A stretch of DNA of 64,000 nt from positions 186,001 through 250,000 of the forward strand of contig NZ_FZPA01000003.1 in NCBI RefSeq assembly GCF_900188185.1, written 5' to 3'. The position numbers and the translations under genes are program-made. Of this stretch, positions 7,944 through 15,784 are shown one piece after another (position 1 is the first letter of the stretch; each line of letters opens with the position of its first letter). The notes under the pieces were generated by a model, which made no database searches, was not told the DNA's origin, and saw nothing but the letters and a program-made list of their open reading frames with translations. This DNA is from Sphingopyxis indica (lineage in GTDB: Bacteria; Pseudomonadota; Alphaproteobacteria; Sphingomonadales; Sphingomonadaceae).

Positions 7944-9626
7944 ATGAAGGAAGCGCCCGTGAACAGCCCCTTTTCCTGGTCGACCAACTATCGCCATCCG
8001 GCCGAATGGGATCAGATCTTCGCGCCGCTGTCGCTTCCCGACATGCTGGCGGCGAGCGTCGCGAGAAAGGGCGATGCGCCGATGCTCGACTTCATGGGCC
8101 GTCATTTCTCCTACGCCGAGGTCGCCGGCGGCGCGGAGCGCGTCGCGCGCGGGCTCCAGAGCCTCGGCATCGGCAAGGGAAGCCGCGTCGGGCTGTTCCT
8201 TCCCAACGTTCCGCATTATGTCGCGGCCTATTATGGCGCGCTCGCCGCGGGCGCCACCGTGGTCAATTTCTCGCCGCTCTACACTGTCGCCGAGCTCGAA
8301 GCGCAGGTCGAGGATTCGGGAACCGAAATCCTGTTCACGATGAGCGCCTCTGCGCTGCTGCCGACCGCGCTGGAAGTGCTCGACGGGTCGAGCCTCGAGC
8401 GGCTGGTCGTCGGATCGGTCGCGGGCGCCCTGCCCGCCGCCAAGTCGGTGCTCTATCGCCTGTTCCGGCGCCGCGAGGTCACGGCGCTGCCCGACGATCC
8501 GCGCGTGATCCGCTTCTCGGCGCTCACCGACAATGACGGCGCGCCGATACCCGTCGCAATCGACCCGGAACAGGATGTCGCGCTGATCCAATATACGGGC
8601 GGCACGACGGGCACGCCCAAGGGGGCGATGCTGACGCACCAGAATCTGACGGCGAATGCGCGGCAGGTGAACATCATCGACCCCGACCATGACGCCCCCG
8701 ACCGCATCCTCGGCGTGTTGCCCTTCTTCCACGTCTTCGCCAACACCTGCGTGCTCAACCGCACGATCCTGAACGGCGGGACGATCGCGATGCTGCCGCG
8801 CTTCGATGCGAAACAGGCGCTGCAGACGATCACGCGGACCAGGGCGACGGCGCTTCCTGGCGTGCCGACCATGTATCAGGCGCTGCTCGACCATCCCGAT
8901 CTTGCGAGCACCGATTTTTCCAGCCTGCGCGTCTGCATCTCGGGCGGCGCGCCGATGCCCGCCGAGCTGCGCGAGAAATTCGTCGCGGCAACCGGCGCCT
9001 CGCTCGTCGAGGGCTATGGCCTTACCGAAAGCGCGGGGGTCGTCGCGACCAACCCCTATGACGGCCCGGTCAAGGCGGGGACGATCGGCCAGCCGATCCC
9101 CGCGACGCACATCCGGCTGCTCGACAAGGAAGACCCGTCGAAGGACGCGCCCGCCGGCGAGCCCGGCGAACTCGCGGTCAAGGGGCCGCAGGTGATGCGC
9201 GGCTATTGGAACCGGCCCGAGGCCGATAAGGACAGCTTCACCGCCGACGGCTGGCTGCGCACCGGCGACGTCGCGACGATCGACGGCGACGGCTATATCG
9301 CGATCGTCGACCGGCTTAAGGATATGATCGCGGTCGGCGGCTTCAAAGTCTATCCGAGCGTGATCGAGGCGCGGCTGCACCAGCATCCCGCGGTCAAGGA
9401 AGCGATCGTTCTCGGCGTCCCCGATGCCTATCATGGCGAAATGCCGAAGGCCTTCGTGACGCTCGAGGACGGGTTCGAGGTTTCGGGCGAGGCGCTTGCC
9501 GCATGGCTCAACCCCCAGCTCGGCAAGCATGAGCGCGTCGTCGGGGTCGAAGTGCGAGGGGCGCTGCCCAAGACAATGATCGGCAAGCTCGACCGCAAGG
9601 CGCTGCGGGCCGAAGCGAGCGGCTGA
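7944..9626 (+). CDS. Long-chain fatty acid-CoA ligase (AMP-forming)
   Basis: Activates fatty acids to acyl-CoA through an acyl-adenylate; 560 residues, close to FadD. Motifs visible are the P-loop-like IQYTGGTTGTPKGAMLTH, the GYGLTES adenylate motif, DGWLRTGDVATIDGDGY, the hinge VDRLKDMIAVGGFKVYP, and the C-terminal catalytic lysine region PKTMIGKLDRKAL. The ATG at 7944 follows GAAGGC; a GTG five codons later is the alternative. Substrate chain length cannot be told from sequence. No beta-oxidation genes adjoin it. Confidence 0.9.
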   Translation: MKEAPVNSPFSWSTNYRHPAEWDQIFAPLSLPDMLAASVARKGDAPMLDFMGRHFSYAEVAGGAERVARGLQSLGIGKGSRVGLFLPNVPHYVAAYYGALAAGATVVNFSPLYTVAELEAQVEDSGTEILFTMSASALLPTALEVLDGSSLERLVVGSVAGALPAAKSVLYRLFRRREVTALPDDPRVIRFSALTDNDGAPIPVAIDPEQDVALIQYTGGTTGTPKGAMLTHQNLTANARQVNIIDPDHDAPDRILGVLPFFHVFANTCVLNRTILNGGTIAMLPRFDAKQALQTITRTRATALPGVPTMYQALLDHPDLASTDFSSLRVCISGGAPMPAELREKFVAATGASLVEGYGLTESAGVVATNPYDGPVKAGTIGQPIPATHIRLLDKEDPSKDAPAGEPGELAVKGPQVMRGYWNRPEADKDSFTADGWLRTGDVATIDGDGYIAIVDRLKDMIAVGGFKVYPSVIEARLHQHPAVKEAIVLGVPDAYHGEMPKAFVTLEDGFEVSGEALAAWLNPQLGKHERVVGVEVRGALPKTMIGKLDRKALRAEASG

Positions 9627-9654
9627 GGCCTTTTGCCCATTCGATGGCAGCTGC

Positions 9655-9673
9655 AATGTTATGTTGTAACCTC
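9655..9673. promoter_or_regulatory. Probable Zur operator before merC-zur
   Basis: The 19-bp stretch AATGTTATGTTGTAACCTC is an imperfect palindrome containing GTTA-N5-TAAC. It resembles the alphaproteobacterial Zur consensus (AATGTTAT-N2-TATAACATT as I recall it), with three mismatches in 17 informative positions. A second partial half-site, CATGTTATGCC, follows at about 9677-9688. It lies about 50 bp ahead of merC and one gene ahead of the Fur-family gene, which fits zinc-dependent autoregulation. Confidence 0.65.
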
Positions 9674-9723
9674 TGTCATGTTATGCCATATCGCTGCCCG
9701 TCCCACCGGCCACGGAGAATCGG

Positions 9724-10155
9724 GTGACCCACGTCGCCAGCCAGACCCCTGCCCTGACGCGCCTTGGCGCGATTGTGCGGGCTGCGCGCGATTCGCGGCC
9801 GCTCACCGCCTTGTCGGGCGACCAGCTCGCGATGGGCCTGTCGGGCCTGTGCCTCGTCCACTGCCTCGCGACGACGATTATCTTCGCCTCGATCGCATCG
9901 GTCGGCGGCGTGCTGCACAACCCGCTGTTTCACGAGATCGGGCTGATCATCGCGATCGGCTTCGCGCTGGTGACCCTGCTCGCGGGGGTGCTCAGCCACG
10001 GCTATATGATGCCTTTCGCGGTCGGCAGCTTCGGGCTCGGCATCATGGCGGGGGCGCTCGCCAGGCCGCACGACGGCAGCGAGGTGCTGGCGACGATGAT
10101 CGGCGTCGCCGTCGTGGCGCTCGGCCACGATCTTAACAGACGCGCAACGCACTGA
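9724..10155 (+). CDS. MerC-family membrane protein
   Basis: Small inner-membrane protein of 143 residues with about four transmembrane segments. The first carries the metal-binding-type motif GLSGLCLVHCLAT typical of the MerC domain. MerC was described as a mercury transporter, but here it adjoins a Zur-like gene and a Zur-type palindrome with no other mer genes, so a zinc-related role is more likely (inference). The start is a GTG at 9724 preceded by GGAGA at suitable distance. It is probably co-transcribed with the Fur-family gene 91 bp downstream. Confidence 0.85.
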   Translation: MTHVASQTPALTRLGAIVRAARDSRPLTALSGDQLAMGLSGLCLVHCLATTIIFASIASVGGVLHNPLFHEIGLIIAIGFALVTLLAGVLSHGYMMPFAVGSFGLGIMAGALARPHDGSEVLATMIGVAVVALGHDLNRRATH

Positions 10156-10246
10156 TCCGCAATCGCCACAGCTTGCGAGGCCCTGCCGGAAGGCTTACAT
10201 TGTCCGGGCACGGGGCATTTCTCCCCCCGCGCGCAGAGGATCGGCC

Positions 10247-10711
10247 ATGGGCAAGCATGAGCATAAGCATATCGAAGCCAGCGGCGCCTCGCTCGCGAAA
10301 GCGGCGCGCGACACGCTGGAGAAGGGCGGCGAAGCCTGGACCGATATGCGCGCCGCCATCTTCGACGCGGTCGCCCAAATCGGCAAGCCCGCGAGCGCCT
10401 ATGAAATCGCCGACATCGTTTCGCAAAATCGCGGAAAGCGCGTCGCGCCGAACAGCGTTTACCGGATCCTCGACCTGTTCGTCGCGAACAATCTGGTGCG
10501 CCGGGTCGAGAGCGCGAATGCCTTCGTCGCGAACAGCCACCCGGGCTGCCTGCACGACTGCATCTTCCTGATCTGCGACAGCTGCGGCGCCGCGGTGCAT
10601 GTCGACGACGACAAGATAGCAGGCGGCGTCCGCGCCGCGGCCGAGGCGACGGGCTTTTCAGCCGAACGTCCGGTGATCGAAGTGCGCGGCAAATGCGCCG
10701 AGTGTCAGTGA
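10247..10711 (+). CDS. zur: Fur-family regulator, probably Zur
   Basis: Metal-sensing repressor of 154 residues. A winged-helix N-terminal part (AAIFDAVAQIGKPASAYEIADI to about residue 85) is followed by a metal-binding dimerisation part. That part has SHPGCLHDCIFLICDSCGAAVHV, whose CDSC pair is a structural zinc site, and it ends KCAEC with a second Cys pair. The His-rich start (MGKHEHKHIE) and linkage to merC behind a Zur-type operator favour Zur over Fur or PerR. The stop is five bases from the next gene, so a three-gene operon is likely. Confidence 0.85.
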   Translation: MGKHEHKHIEASGASLAKAARDTLEKGGEAWTDMRAAIFDAVAQIGKPASAYEIADIVSQNRGKRVAPNSVYRILDLFVANNLVRRVESANAFVANSHPGCLHDCIFLICDSCGAAVHVDDDKIAGGVRAAAEATGFSAERPVIEVRGKCAECQ

Positions 10712-10715
10712 GGCG

Positions 10716-11597
10716 ATGATGCGCGCCGCGTCCGACGGCACGCGGCTCCAGCAATGGTTCGAGGCGCAGCGGCTTCGCGCACCCGCGCCCGCACGCGCCT
10801 GGTATGCGGCGCTGGCCTTTGGAATCGCGGTGCTGCTTTTCGGCATCAAACTCGCGCAGATCTTCCCGGCGACGGGCGCGGGGTTCGCCGACGGCTATGG
10901 CTCGCCGGTGCTCGCCTTCGAATTCGCGCGCGGCCAAGCCGACCTGCTCGCCGTCTTCGGCCGCGAAAGCGACCCGCTGCAGGTCGCGCGGCTCGCCGCG
11001 ATGCGCGCGGGGAATGAGGGCGACTGTCTCTTCCTGCTCTTCTACGCCGGCTTTCTGGCGTGCGGCATCTATGCCCTGTGGCGCGAGCTGCGGTCGCGCG
11101 TGCTGTTCGCGGCCATTGCGCTGCCCTTGGCGGCCGCGCTGTGCGACGCCTGGGAAAATGCGCTGCTCTTCGAGATTCAATCGGCCTTCACCCTCGGCGA
11201 CTATTCGCCTTCGATGGCGAGCCTGCCGGGGCCGGCCGGCGCGAAGTTCGTGCTGCTCGGCCTCGCCAATCTGGTCATCGCCTATGGCATGACCGAGCTT
11301 GGCCCCCGCTGGCAGCTTCCCGCTTCGCTCGTCATGGCGCCGACGATCACGATTCCGATGGCGCTGGTTTCGCCGCCGGCGTTCGGCTGGACGCTGCCCG
11401 CAGCGGTCGGCGCCGGCTGGATCGGCCTGTTCGCGCTCGCCGCGATCGGCAGCTGGCGCGCACTCGCGCACGGACGTCCGCTCGCCGATTTCGAACCGGC
11501 ACCGCCGCCACGGCGCACTGCCCCGCCCCGCGAGCTTGCCCCGATCACGTCCGCCAGCCGTTTCGGCCGCAAGCGTTTAAGACATGATCATCTTTGA
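10716..11597 (+). CDS. Multi-pass membrane protein of unknown function
   Basis: 293 residues with about six to seven hydrophobic segments (for example AALAFGIAVLLFGIKLAQIF, LFAAIALPLAAALCDAW and PTITIPMALVSPPAF) and a Pro/Arg-rich C-terminal tail. No family recognised. The start ATG at 10716 follows the zur stop with a 4-base gap, so it belongs to the merC-zur transcript. It may be a further zinc-responsive gene or an unrelated passenger. Confidence 0.65.
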   Translation: MMRAASDGTRLQQWFEAQRLRAPAPARAWYAALAFGIAVLLFGIKLAQIFPATGAGFADGYGSPVLAFEFARGQADLLAVFGRESDPLQVARLAAMRAGNEGDCLFLLFYAGFLACGIYALWRELRSRVLFAAIALPLAAALCDAWENALLFEIQSAFTLGDYSPSMASLPGPAGAKFVLLGLANLVIAYGMTELGPRWQLPASLVMAPTITIPMALVSPPAFGWTLPAAVGAGWIGLFALAAIGSWRALAHGRPLADFEPAPPPRRTAPPRELAPITSASRFGRKRLRHDHL

Positions 11598-11618
11598 CTG
11601 AAACGCCTGTGAACATTC

Positions 11619-11711
11619 GTGTGTCCCCGCGAAGGCGGGGATCCATCTCCGACCGGTGCAAGATTGGGCCGTCGGGAGATGGGCTCCCGCCTTCGCGGGA
11701 GCACACGGTTT
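11619..11711. repeat. Palindromic element, family C (intergenic copy)
   Basis: About 92 bp with a branched layout. The outer stem is CGTGTG/CACACG. Inside are three hairpins: CCCCGC-GAAG-GCGGGG, CCATCTCC/GGAGATGG, and CTCCCGC-CTTC-GCGGGAG. A homologous copy with compensating base changes is inserted in frame in mtaB (61138-61227), and a short degenerate form lies at 23836-23876. It separates the zur operon from the fumarase gene. Confidence 0.85.
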
Positions 11712-11787
11712 ATACCCCCCTTTTCGTGGCCGGACGCCGGGTCTAGGGAAACCCGCGAATCCGAACAACGGACGAAGGACTGCCTGC

Positions 11788-13311
11788 ATGAATAGCGTCA
11801 TCATCCGCGAAGACGATCTGGTCGAGACGATCGCCGACGCACTCCAGTATATCAGCTATTTCCACCCGATGGACTATATCCGCGCGCTCGGGGCTGCTTA
11901 CGAGCGCGAAGTGTCGCCCGCCGCGAAGGACGCGATGGCGCAGATATTGTCGAACAGCCGCCTATGCGCCGAGGGTCATCGCCCGATCTGCCAGGATACC
12001 GGCATCGTCACCGTCTTCATCAAATGGGGCATGGACTGCCGCCTCGACTCCCCGCGCAGCCTGCAACAGGTCGTCGACGAGGGCGTGCGCCGCGCCTATC
12101 TCCACCCCGACAACAAGCTGCGCGCCTCGATCCTCGCCGATCCGGCCTTCAGCCGCGTCAACACAAAGGACAACACCCCGTCGGTGCTCAACGTCGAGAT
12201 GGTGCCCGGCGACAAGGTGCATATCGACGTCGCGGCGAAAGGCGGCGGCAGCGAGAACAAGTCGAAGTTCAAGATGCTGAACCCGAGCGACAGCATCGTC
12301 GACTGGGTGCTCGACATGGTGCCGCAGATGGGCGCCGGCTGGTGTCCGCCGGGAATGCTCGGCATCGGCATCGGCGGCACCGCCGAAAAGGCGATGCTGC
12401 TCGCCAAGCAATCGCTGATGGACCCGATCGACATGACCGAGTTGCTCGCGCGCGGCCCCGCCTCGCCGCTCGAGGAGCTGCGCATCGAGCTGTATGAAAA
12501 GGTCAATGCGCTCGGCATCGGCGCGCAGGGGCTCGGCGGCCTTTCGACCGTGCTCGACGTCAAGATCAGGGACTGGCCGACCCACGCCGCGTCGAAGCCC
12601 GTCGCGATGATCCCCAATTGCGCCGCGACGCGCCACGCCCATGTCACGCTCGACGGCAGCGGCCCTGCCTTCCTCGAACCGCCGGTGCTCGCCGACTATC
12701 CTGAGATCGAATGGGCGCCCGACAGCGCTGCGAAGCGCGTCGACCTCGACACGCTGACGCCCGAGGTGGTCGCGAACTGGAAGCAGGGCGACCGCCTGCT
12801 CCTCAATGGCAAGATGCTCACCGGCCGCGATGCCGCGCACAAGCGCATCGCCGACATGCTGGCAAAGGGCGAGGAGCTGCCCGTCGAATTCAGGGGCCGC
12901 GTCATCTATTATGTCGGCCCGGTCGATCCGGTGGGCGAGGAAATCGTCGGGCCGGCGGGTCCGACGACCGCGACGCGCATGGACAAGTTCATGGATATGA
13001 TGCTCGAACAGGGCCTGCTCGCCTGCGTCGGCAAGGCCGAACGCGGCCCCGCCGCGACCCAGGCGATCGCGAAGCACAAGAGCGCCTATCTGATGGCCGT
13101 CGGCGGCGCCGCCTATCTGGTCGCGCGCGCGATCAAGGGCAGCAAGGTCGTCGGTTTTGCCGACCTCGGCATGGAGGCGATCTACGAATTCGAGGTCAAG
13201 GACTTCCCCGTCACCGTCGCGGTCGACAGCGAAGGCCAGAATGTCCACGTCAACGCGCCGCTGGTGTGGCAGAAGCGGATCAGGGACGAGGGGTTATTGG
13301 AGGGAGCGTAA
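11788..13311 (+). CDS. fumA: Class I (4Fe-4S) fumarate hydratase
   Basis: Interconverts fumarate and L-malate in the TCA cycle using an oxygen-sensitive iron-sulfur cluster; 507 residues, both halves of class I fumarase in one chain. Seen are GHRPICQDTGIVTVF with a cluster Cys, NVEMVPGDKVHIDVAAKGGGSENK, GTAEKAMLLAKQSLMD, a second Cys in PNCAATRHAH, and GPAGPTTATRMDKFMD in the beta part. The ATG at 11788 is preceded by GAAGGA. The VOC gene begins five bases after the stop. Confidence 0.95.
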   Translation: MNSVIIREDDLVETIADALQYISYFHPMDYIRALGAAYEREVSPAAKDAMAQILSNSRLCAEGHRPICQDTGIVTVFIKWGMDCRLDSPRSLQQVVDEGVRRAYLHPDNKLRASILADPAFSRVNTKDNTPSVLNVEMVPGDKVHIDVAAKGGGSENKSKFKMLNPSDSIVDWVLDMVPQMGAGWCPPGMLGIGIGGTAEKAMLLAKQSLMDPIDMTELLARGPASPLEELRIELYEKVNALGIGAQGLGGLSTVLDVKIRDWPTHAASKPVAMIPNCAATRHAHVTLDGSGPAFLEPPVLADYPEIEWAPDSAAKRVDLDTLTPEVVANWKQGDRLLLNGKMLTGRDAAHKRIADMLAKGEELPVEFRGRVIYYVGPVDPVGEEIVGPAGPTTATRMDKFMDMMLEQGLLACVGKAERGPAATQAIAKHKSAYLMAVGGAAYLVARAIKGSKVVGFADLGMEAIYEFEVKDFPVTVAVDSEGQNVHVNAPLVWQKRIRDEGLLEGA

Positions 13312-13315
13312 GGCC

Positions 13316-13771
13316 ATGTCCGACCTCAACGGCGTCGCGCACGTCATCCTGACCGCGGGCGATTTCGAACGTTCGACCGCTTTCTGGCGCGACGTCATCC
13401 GCTATCTCGAGCTCAAGCTGGTGCTCGACAATGACGCGATGCTCTATGGCGTCGGCGGGCGCACCGCGATCGGCATCCGCACCGGCAGCCCCGGAAATGC
13501 CGGCAAGCGCTTCGACCAGGGCGCACCGGGGCTGCACCATGCCTGCTTCCGGATGCGCGACCGCGACGCGGTCGACCGCCTCTATGCCTTCCTGAAGGAC
13601 CGCAGCGACATCGTCTTCGTCCATGGGCCACAGGAAGAGCCGTGGGCGCCCGGCTATTATTCGATCCTGTTCGAGGACCCCGACGGCATCCGCATCGAAT
13701 TCAACCACGTCCCCGGCGCCGGCCTGCTTGCCGAAGGGCAACGGATCGGCGGCGCCGAAGTGTTCGATTAG
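13316..13771 (+). CDS. Glyoxalase/VOC-family protein
   Basis: 151 residues of the vicinal-oxygen-chelate fold with two beta-alpha-beta-beta-beta modules. Metal-ligand-like residues are His in GVAHVILTAGDF, His in GLHHACFRM, and Glu in DPDGIRIEFNHV. It starts five bases after fumarase, so the two are co-transcribed. The reaction is unknown; small dioxygenases, glyoxalases and resistance proteins share the fold. Its TAG stop coincides with the first three bases of a palindromic element. Confidence 0.8.
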   Translation: MSDLNGVAHVILTAGDFERSTAFWRDVIRYLELKLVLDNDAMLYGVGGRTAIGIRTGSPGNAGKRFDQGAPGLHHACFRMRDRDAVDRLYAFLKDRSDIVFVHGPQEEPWAPGYYSILFEDPDGIRIEFNHVPGAGLLAEGQRIGGAEVFD

Positions 13772-13931
13772 AGCAAATTGCAGGAAATCTGAATCGACCC
13801 GTCTCCCCGAGCGAAGACGAGGGGCTCTGCCGAGCGAAGTCGAGGCTGCGACGCTGCGGTTCTCGCTCCGCTCGAACGAGCCCCTCGTCTTCGCTCGGGG
13901 AGACGGTGCAGATTTCCGGCACGATGCTCTA
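13769..13931. repeat. Palindromic element with TAGAGCA termini, supplying both convergent stop codons
   Basis: 163 bp. The outermost 7 bp (TAGAGCA/TGCTCTA) are a perfect inverted repeat. Inside them lie imperfect arms (GCAGGAAATCTG/CAGATTTCCGG) and a long near-perfect stem, starting CGTCTCCCCGAGCGAAGA on the left, that closes on GAGGGGCTC/GAGCCCCTC. The left TAG is the stop of the VOC gene (plus) and the right CTA is the stop of the DUF481 gene (minus). The TAGAGCA terminus is shared with the 272-bp element at 35293. It probably also ends both convergent transcripts. Confidence 0.85.
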
Positions 13932-15098
13932 GAAGCCGTAGACCAGTGTGAAGCGCGTCAGCGTGTCGAGCTTTTCGACGCCCGGCGCCGGATGCGTGTC
14001 ATAGGCGGCCGAATAGGCGATGCGCGCGGTCAGCGCGCCCGACAGTTTTGCATTGAGCGCGGTCAGCGAACTGGTCGAGGTCGTCGTTTCGCCGACGATC
14101 GTCGAGGCGGTCGAGGTAAGCTTCAGCGCCGGCGACAATTGCCATCCGAAATCGACCCCGGCGAGGCCCGTGATTTCGCTGTCGTCGGGCTCGTCGATGA
14201 AGTCGGTCTGGCGCCACGCCGGCCCCGCCTTCAGGTTGAGCGTCATCGCCTTGCCGTCGATCACCTTGTAGCCGAGGCCGCCCGACACGTTCCAGCGCGC
14301 GTCGAAGCCCTGCATATGGTCGCGTTCCCAGCGGCCGAGACCAAAGACGAAGGTGCGGTCGTTGAGCCGGTATTGCGGTTCATATTCGGCTATGAACTTC
14401 TCGACCGTCGTCTTGCCATTGGTGCGCTGATAATCGGCCTGCGCCATCACGCGATTGTTCCAGTCGAGCCCCTTGCGCGTCAGCGCGACGCCAAGGCTGA
14501 GGCCCTTCGAATCGGTGTTGCCGCTGCTCAGCGAGGCGCCGATCTGTCCCTCGCCCTTCCAGTTTTCCCAGATCTTCGCGTTCGCAAGCCGCTCGCGTTC
14601 GGCAGCGGCGGCGGCCTCCTTTTCCTGCGTGCGTTTCGCGCGATAATCGGCGAGCATCGCGTCGATCTCCGCCGCCTTGTCGGGCCGCGCTTTCTTTGCA
14701 AGTTTGCCGACCGCTTCGACGTCGCCGTCCTTCTTGCTCGCCATCGCCGCGGCGAGCATGTCGCCGACCGGATCGGGATCGGCCGCGAGGTCGCCCTGAC
14801 GCCGCGCCTCGAAGGCGGCGAGGATCGCGTCGATGTCGTCGATCGAGCGCGGATTGGTCGCTTTGGCGAGCGACACCACGGTGTCGACCTCGCTCTTCTT
14901 GCCGCCATCGAGCGCGGCCTCGATCATCGCGCGCACGGCGTCGGGCAGCGGCTTGGGTGCGGTTTCGAGCACCAGGCCCGTCACCGCTGGCGGGATGAGC
15001 AGCGGCGACACCGTCGGGTCAGCCATCTGTGCGCGCACTGGCGAGGCGCCCGAAGCGAGCAGCAGGGCAAATGCCGACAGCGGTGCAAATTTCTTCAT
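13929..15098 (-). CDS. DUF481 outer-membrane beta-barrel protein
   Basis: 389 residues, exported. A signal peptide (FAPLSAFALLLASGASPVRA, cleavage about residue 24) is followed by an alpha-helical charged region to about residue 175 (AAMASKKDGDVEAVGKL, RTQEKEAAAAAERER). From WKGEGQIGASLSSGNTDSKG onward comes a DUF481 barrel of about 12-14 amphipathic strands, ending in an aromatic residue (TLVYGF), as outer-membrane barrels do. The function of DUF481 proteins is unknown. The gene ends exactly at a palindromic element. Confidence 0.85.
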   Translation of the reverse strand: MKKFAPLSAFALLLASGASPVRAQMADPTVSPLLIPPAVTGLVLETAPKPLPDAVRAMIEAALDGGKKSEVDTVVSLAKATNPRSIDDIDAILAAFEARRQGDLAADPDPVGDMLAAAMASKKDGDVEAVGKLAKKARPDKAAEIDAMLADYRAKRTQEKEAAAAAERERLANAKIWENWKGEGQIGASLSSGNTDSKGLSLGVALTRKGLDWNNRVMAQADYQRTNGKTTVEKFIAEYEPQYRLNDRTFVFGLGRWERDHMQGFDARWNVSGGLGYKVIDGKAMTLNLKAGPAWRQTDFIDEPDDSEITGLAGVDFGWQLSPALKLTSTASTIVGETTTSTSSLTALNAKLSGALTARIAYSAAYDTHPAPGVEKLDTLTRFTLVYGF

Positions 15099-15207
15099 CG
15101 AACGGGTCCTTCGCCGGGGAGGAGGTGAGGATCTCTCGATCGGATCGAGGGGCTTCGCCTCCCCCCGGCCCGCTCATAAGCGCAAAGCGACTGGCATTTC
15201 CACCCCT

Positions 15208-15472
15208 ATACCAAGATGCAATGATCGCAACCTATGAGGATTTCCAGTCCCGTTTGCTGGCGAGGAGCAGCGGAAGCGGCGATGTGGTTCATCGTCGCGA
15301 CGCTGCGACGACGTCCAGCGGACGGGACTGGCAACCCTGCGGGCGGTCTTCTGGCGCCCCCCGGACAGCGTCACGCCCTCGGCACGATGCACCGCATCGC
15401 CCCTTCGGGCGCTCCTCGCCGGGAACCGCCAGAAGACCGTCCTCATAGGTTGCGATCATTGCATCTTGGTAT
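15208..15472. repeat. 265-bp element, family E copy 1: 33-bp perfect terminal inverted repeats and two internal arms
   Basis: The termini 15208-15240 and 15440-15472 are perfect 33-bp inverted repeats beginning ATACCAAGATGCAATGAT. Internally, CCAGTCCCG/CGGGACTGG (15246-15333) and GGTCTTCTGGCG/CGCCAGAAGACC form two further stems, predicting a three-way junction. The core GCACGATGCACCGCATCGC recurs with few changes in the element at 35293. There is no coding capacity. It fills most of the gap between DUF481 and the next gene, ending eight bases before that gene's ATG. No target duplication is obvious. Confidence 0.9.
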
Positions 15473-15480
15473 TACCCCCC

Positions 15481-15768
15481 ATGTGCAATCCTATGCTGAT
15501 CGCATTTTTCGCCATCTTTTGCGCCGGAGTCGGTAATTTCGCGATGCACCGTGCTTTTATGGAGAGCGACGATCCGCTGGTGCAACAGATGGTGAAGCCG
15601 CTCGCCGACAAGGTCGGGCCGCACGTCACCTATGTCTTCGAATTCCTGCTGCTCGTCGGCGCGATGGGAATCGCGACGCGGAACTGGTTCACCGCCCTGA
15701 TGCTCTATGGCCTCTATACCATCTTCAACGCGATGGCGTTCAGCTGGGTGATGCATCGCGGCGATTGA
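15481..15768 (+). CDS. Small membrane protein, 95 residues, start next to a repeat
   Basis: Unknown function. It has three to four hydrophobic segments (PMLIAFFAIFCAGVGNF, YVFEFLLLVGAMGIA, FTALMLYGLYTIFNAM). The ATG at 15481 is only eight bases from the end of the 265-bp element, and no Shine-Dalgarno is visible. An internal ATG at 15493 (MLIAFF) is an alternative. It resembles small four-helix membrane proteins of sphingomonads. Either the element has displaced the original upstream region, or the element drives expression. Confidence 0.65.
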   Translation: MCNPMLIAFFAIFCAGVGNFAMHRAFMESDDPLVQQMVKPLADKVGPHVTYVFEFLLLVGAMGIATRNWFTALMLYGLYTIFNAMAFSWVMHRGD

Positions 15769-15784
15769 TGCCGCACGGCATTGC

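Noticed and set aside
15481-15768. TTG start at 15466 giving 100 residues
   Set aside because: It lies within the terminal inverted repeat of the 265-bp element and has no ribosome-binding site; the ATG at 15481 is more natural.
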